NCBI GenBank assembly: GCA_945910005.1
Contig: OX246744.1
Location: 6,661,698-6,725,697 of the forward strand
Direction: 5' to 3'
DNA length: 64,000 nt
From: Isoperla grammatica
Lineage: Eukaryota > Arthropoda > Insecta > Plecoptera > Perlodidae
Positions 37,601 through 40,600 of the stretch are shown here, piece after piece. The translations under genes were made by a program, and so were the position numbers. How positions within the stretch are numbered: the stretch's first letter is position 1; the number at the start of each line of letters is the position of its first letter. The notes beneath the pieces were generated by a model. The model saw only the letters and a list, made by a program, of their open reading frames with translations. It ran no database searches and was not told where the DNA came from.

Positions 37601-40600
37601 GTATCCAGGTAATTCATTTTACTAAATGCTATATCAACATTTATTTTTCAATATTGGAGAGTGTAAACAAATAAAAAGAAGAATAAAGAAAAGACTTGAA
37701 ATACGGCTGCACTGAAGATGAAACCCGCTCTACGCCTGCAAGATATATCTTCATTACCTTTGATGTACAAGTAGGTATGCAAATGTACACCAGTACACCT
37801 AATGACTGACTACGGCAGGAGAACAGAACTTGTAGTCTAACTACACTGTGCATGGCATAGATCTAATCAAGATCCTACAATCCACTCTAGCCTTACAGAA
37901 CCTGATATACGTATATACGAGAAGTGTGCAGTCACCCACAAAAACAACATGCTGGGCCACTGCAGGCTCTCTTAATCCAATACGTAATACAGTAACTTTG
38001 TGCATCCTAATAACAGTGAAGTAAACATCGGTTGTGTCACTAAAAGCCGTCAGCGGTGGCTCATGCGGTTGGGGCACAAAGCACAACTAAGCGTACGACA
38101 CTTACAAGGACGTGGGTTCGAATCCTGCATAAGGCACGGTTTTTTTAACTGTCCCCCATTTTCATGTATCACTTCCCATCGTCTCGAATAGCATGATTGC
38201 AATATAATAGAGAGCAAAAGGCAACGAGAATAATCAATCGATCGTCCTGTTTTAAATCTGTATTATTAACTGCGTGAACAAAGCTCCACGTTGACTCGGT
38301 GTCCCGTTAGCTTACAGTCGCCGCGAGATAACGGCTGTGTGTGTCAGATAAGCTTACAGTTGCCAAGTGATAGCAGCACTGGACAGTCTTAACTTCAGAA
38401 TTTTACAATAGACCAATATAATGTTTTGAGCTTAGGCTACTTTAAATGAGATATTTCATGTTACAAACTGTAAACTGTAATTAAGAATTAAAAAATAACT
38501 TTCTAATAAAAACACTTGTATGAAAAAAATGCACGTACGTTCTACATAAGACCGTCTCAATCAAGATTCGTAAAGGTCTGTAATACTAATATTAAATCGA
38601 TGAAAACCAGAGGTTAACCCTTTTGCGAAACAGCCAAATATTTAATGTGGCAGTAGTTACGGAGGGCTCGCCTTCCTGAAGAATTCCCTTTTTGAATACA
38701 CAACCGTCCTTTCATACACAGATATTTTGCCGCACAAAGACACTTGAAGACAAATATGACGTATTTTTTAAATCAGCTTAGTTCAGGGGCGACACAGCTC
38801 AGGGAATGAGGGTTAAACCCTTTCCTACAGTTAACTCAATAAAGCTCACATTAAAGTGTCTTACAACAGAGCCATATCTTCTGTTAGACCTACCTACTCT
38901 TAAGATGTTGCATTGACATTAGAGAACATGTTGGGAACAGTAATTTGCGTTTCTCTCTTTGTTCCTCACTTTCCAGAGATGCAAACCTAAGTTTCCCATG
39001 TGGGGGGTTAGCTTCAGAATTTTGCATTGTTCATATTTATATATCAAAGATGTGTGAAAGAACAAGATTTTACCAGGTTGTGAAGAGTTCATACATTCTA
39101 TGCACTCTTTTCTGGTTGTGTCATGTAAGAATACCAAAGTGAGGTTATGTGTGTACAAATATACATTGTAGGCTGTGTGTATGTTTTGTATCGACAAGCC
39201 TTAATTCTCAGGTACCCCGAGCACCATTTGAATGTATTATTATAGCCCATTTTATTTTTTAATGTCTATTCTTGTAACATAGGCCTACTGGTACATAATA
39301 TTCCTATCAATGACACAGCGTCATCGATTGCTGTGGTGTCATACGTCGGAATGCCAGTGTTGTTCAGCTTTCCATGTAAATTCAAAGTACAAGTCTTCTT
39401 CTTCTTATTATTAAATGCCCACATTTGGCTATTATGCCTAGGTAAGTACTTCTCAAACTTTTGTACTCAAGCCTCGCTTATATAATCTTACAAGAGCTAA
39501 TACCAGTGGTTAATTTGTAAGGAAAAAGGTGGGTATACGCATCATAGTTTCATGTTACAATGTGCTCGTGATAAAAATTGATGTCTCGGTGGGAAATAGC
39601 CCCCCCTTCCCATCCCGCTTACCAATTCAGCTTTTGGGCTCGTAATCTGGAATTGGATTTGGAGTTTTGGGTTGAATTTGATACAATTTTACTCGTCTTC
39701 AAAAGCCAATCGTTATATTTATTGTCCTGTAAGTGTACCATGAAATGATTAAAAGCAGATGCATATATTATAAAATATCAGTTATTGAAGTAGTTATACA
39801 TTTATTTTATGTGTCAACTGGCAACAATTCATTTCCAAGAGGAACAACCTAACAATAACAGAAATGTTTATCCGTTGTATTTATTTTTATGGCAAGATAG
39901 CACCTCAAAACGCGTTTCAGACCAGCTGGGTAGACTGGGGAAAAAATCCAGGCCGGGCAAACTTTTGGTAAGGCCAGGCACTGGGGGTTGGCAGCCCCCC
40001 AACAAACAGCGCCGCAGACGAAATTTTTTTAAAATCAGGTTTTTAGAAGGCATTTGGTGCGTTTTAGAAAAAAACATAGCAGGCTGAATGCACTACCGAA
40101 ATACTGTAGTTTTTGTCGGTTAAAAATAGAAAAACACCAGCAAGAAGATTGATGAGAATGAGATCAAGTTACACCGAAATCCAACGAATCTACAATGAAA
40201 TTTAAACCTTGCAATATCGTGAAGGAAGGGGTGGGAGGGACTCGGGTTAAAAGAAATTTATATTTCAATGCGCGGCAACTTACCGCTGGCGCCAGGCAGT
40301 TTATGCCTGTTCCAGTCGGACCAGTCCAAATTTGGGTCAAAACAGGCAGGCCACCAGGCATGTGCCCGGTTGCCCGGCGGGCCTGTCCCCCCCCTGAGAC
40401 CATCAAACATAATGCAGAGCCAAATTTTTAGTTTTAACAGGATACCCCTTTAGTATTAAAGAGGAATCGAACGTATATCCACAAACAGAGAAATACTGTA
40501 TCAAACATGTAAATCATATTTTACGGATCGTGCTATTTCCCTCACAGCAGCGAGAGCGACTGTACCGCCTTCGCGTTGCTAACCCTTACTGGCTGGTTGA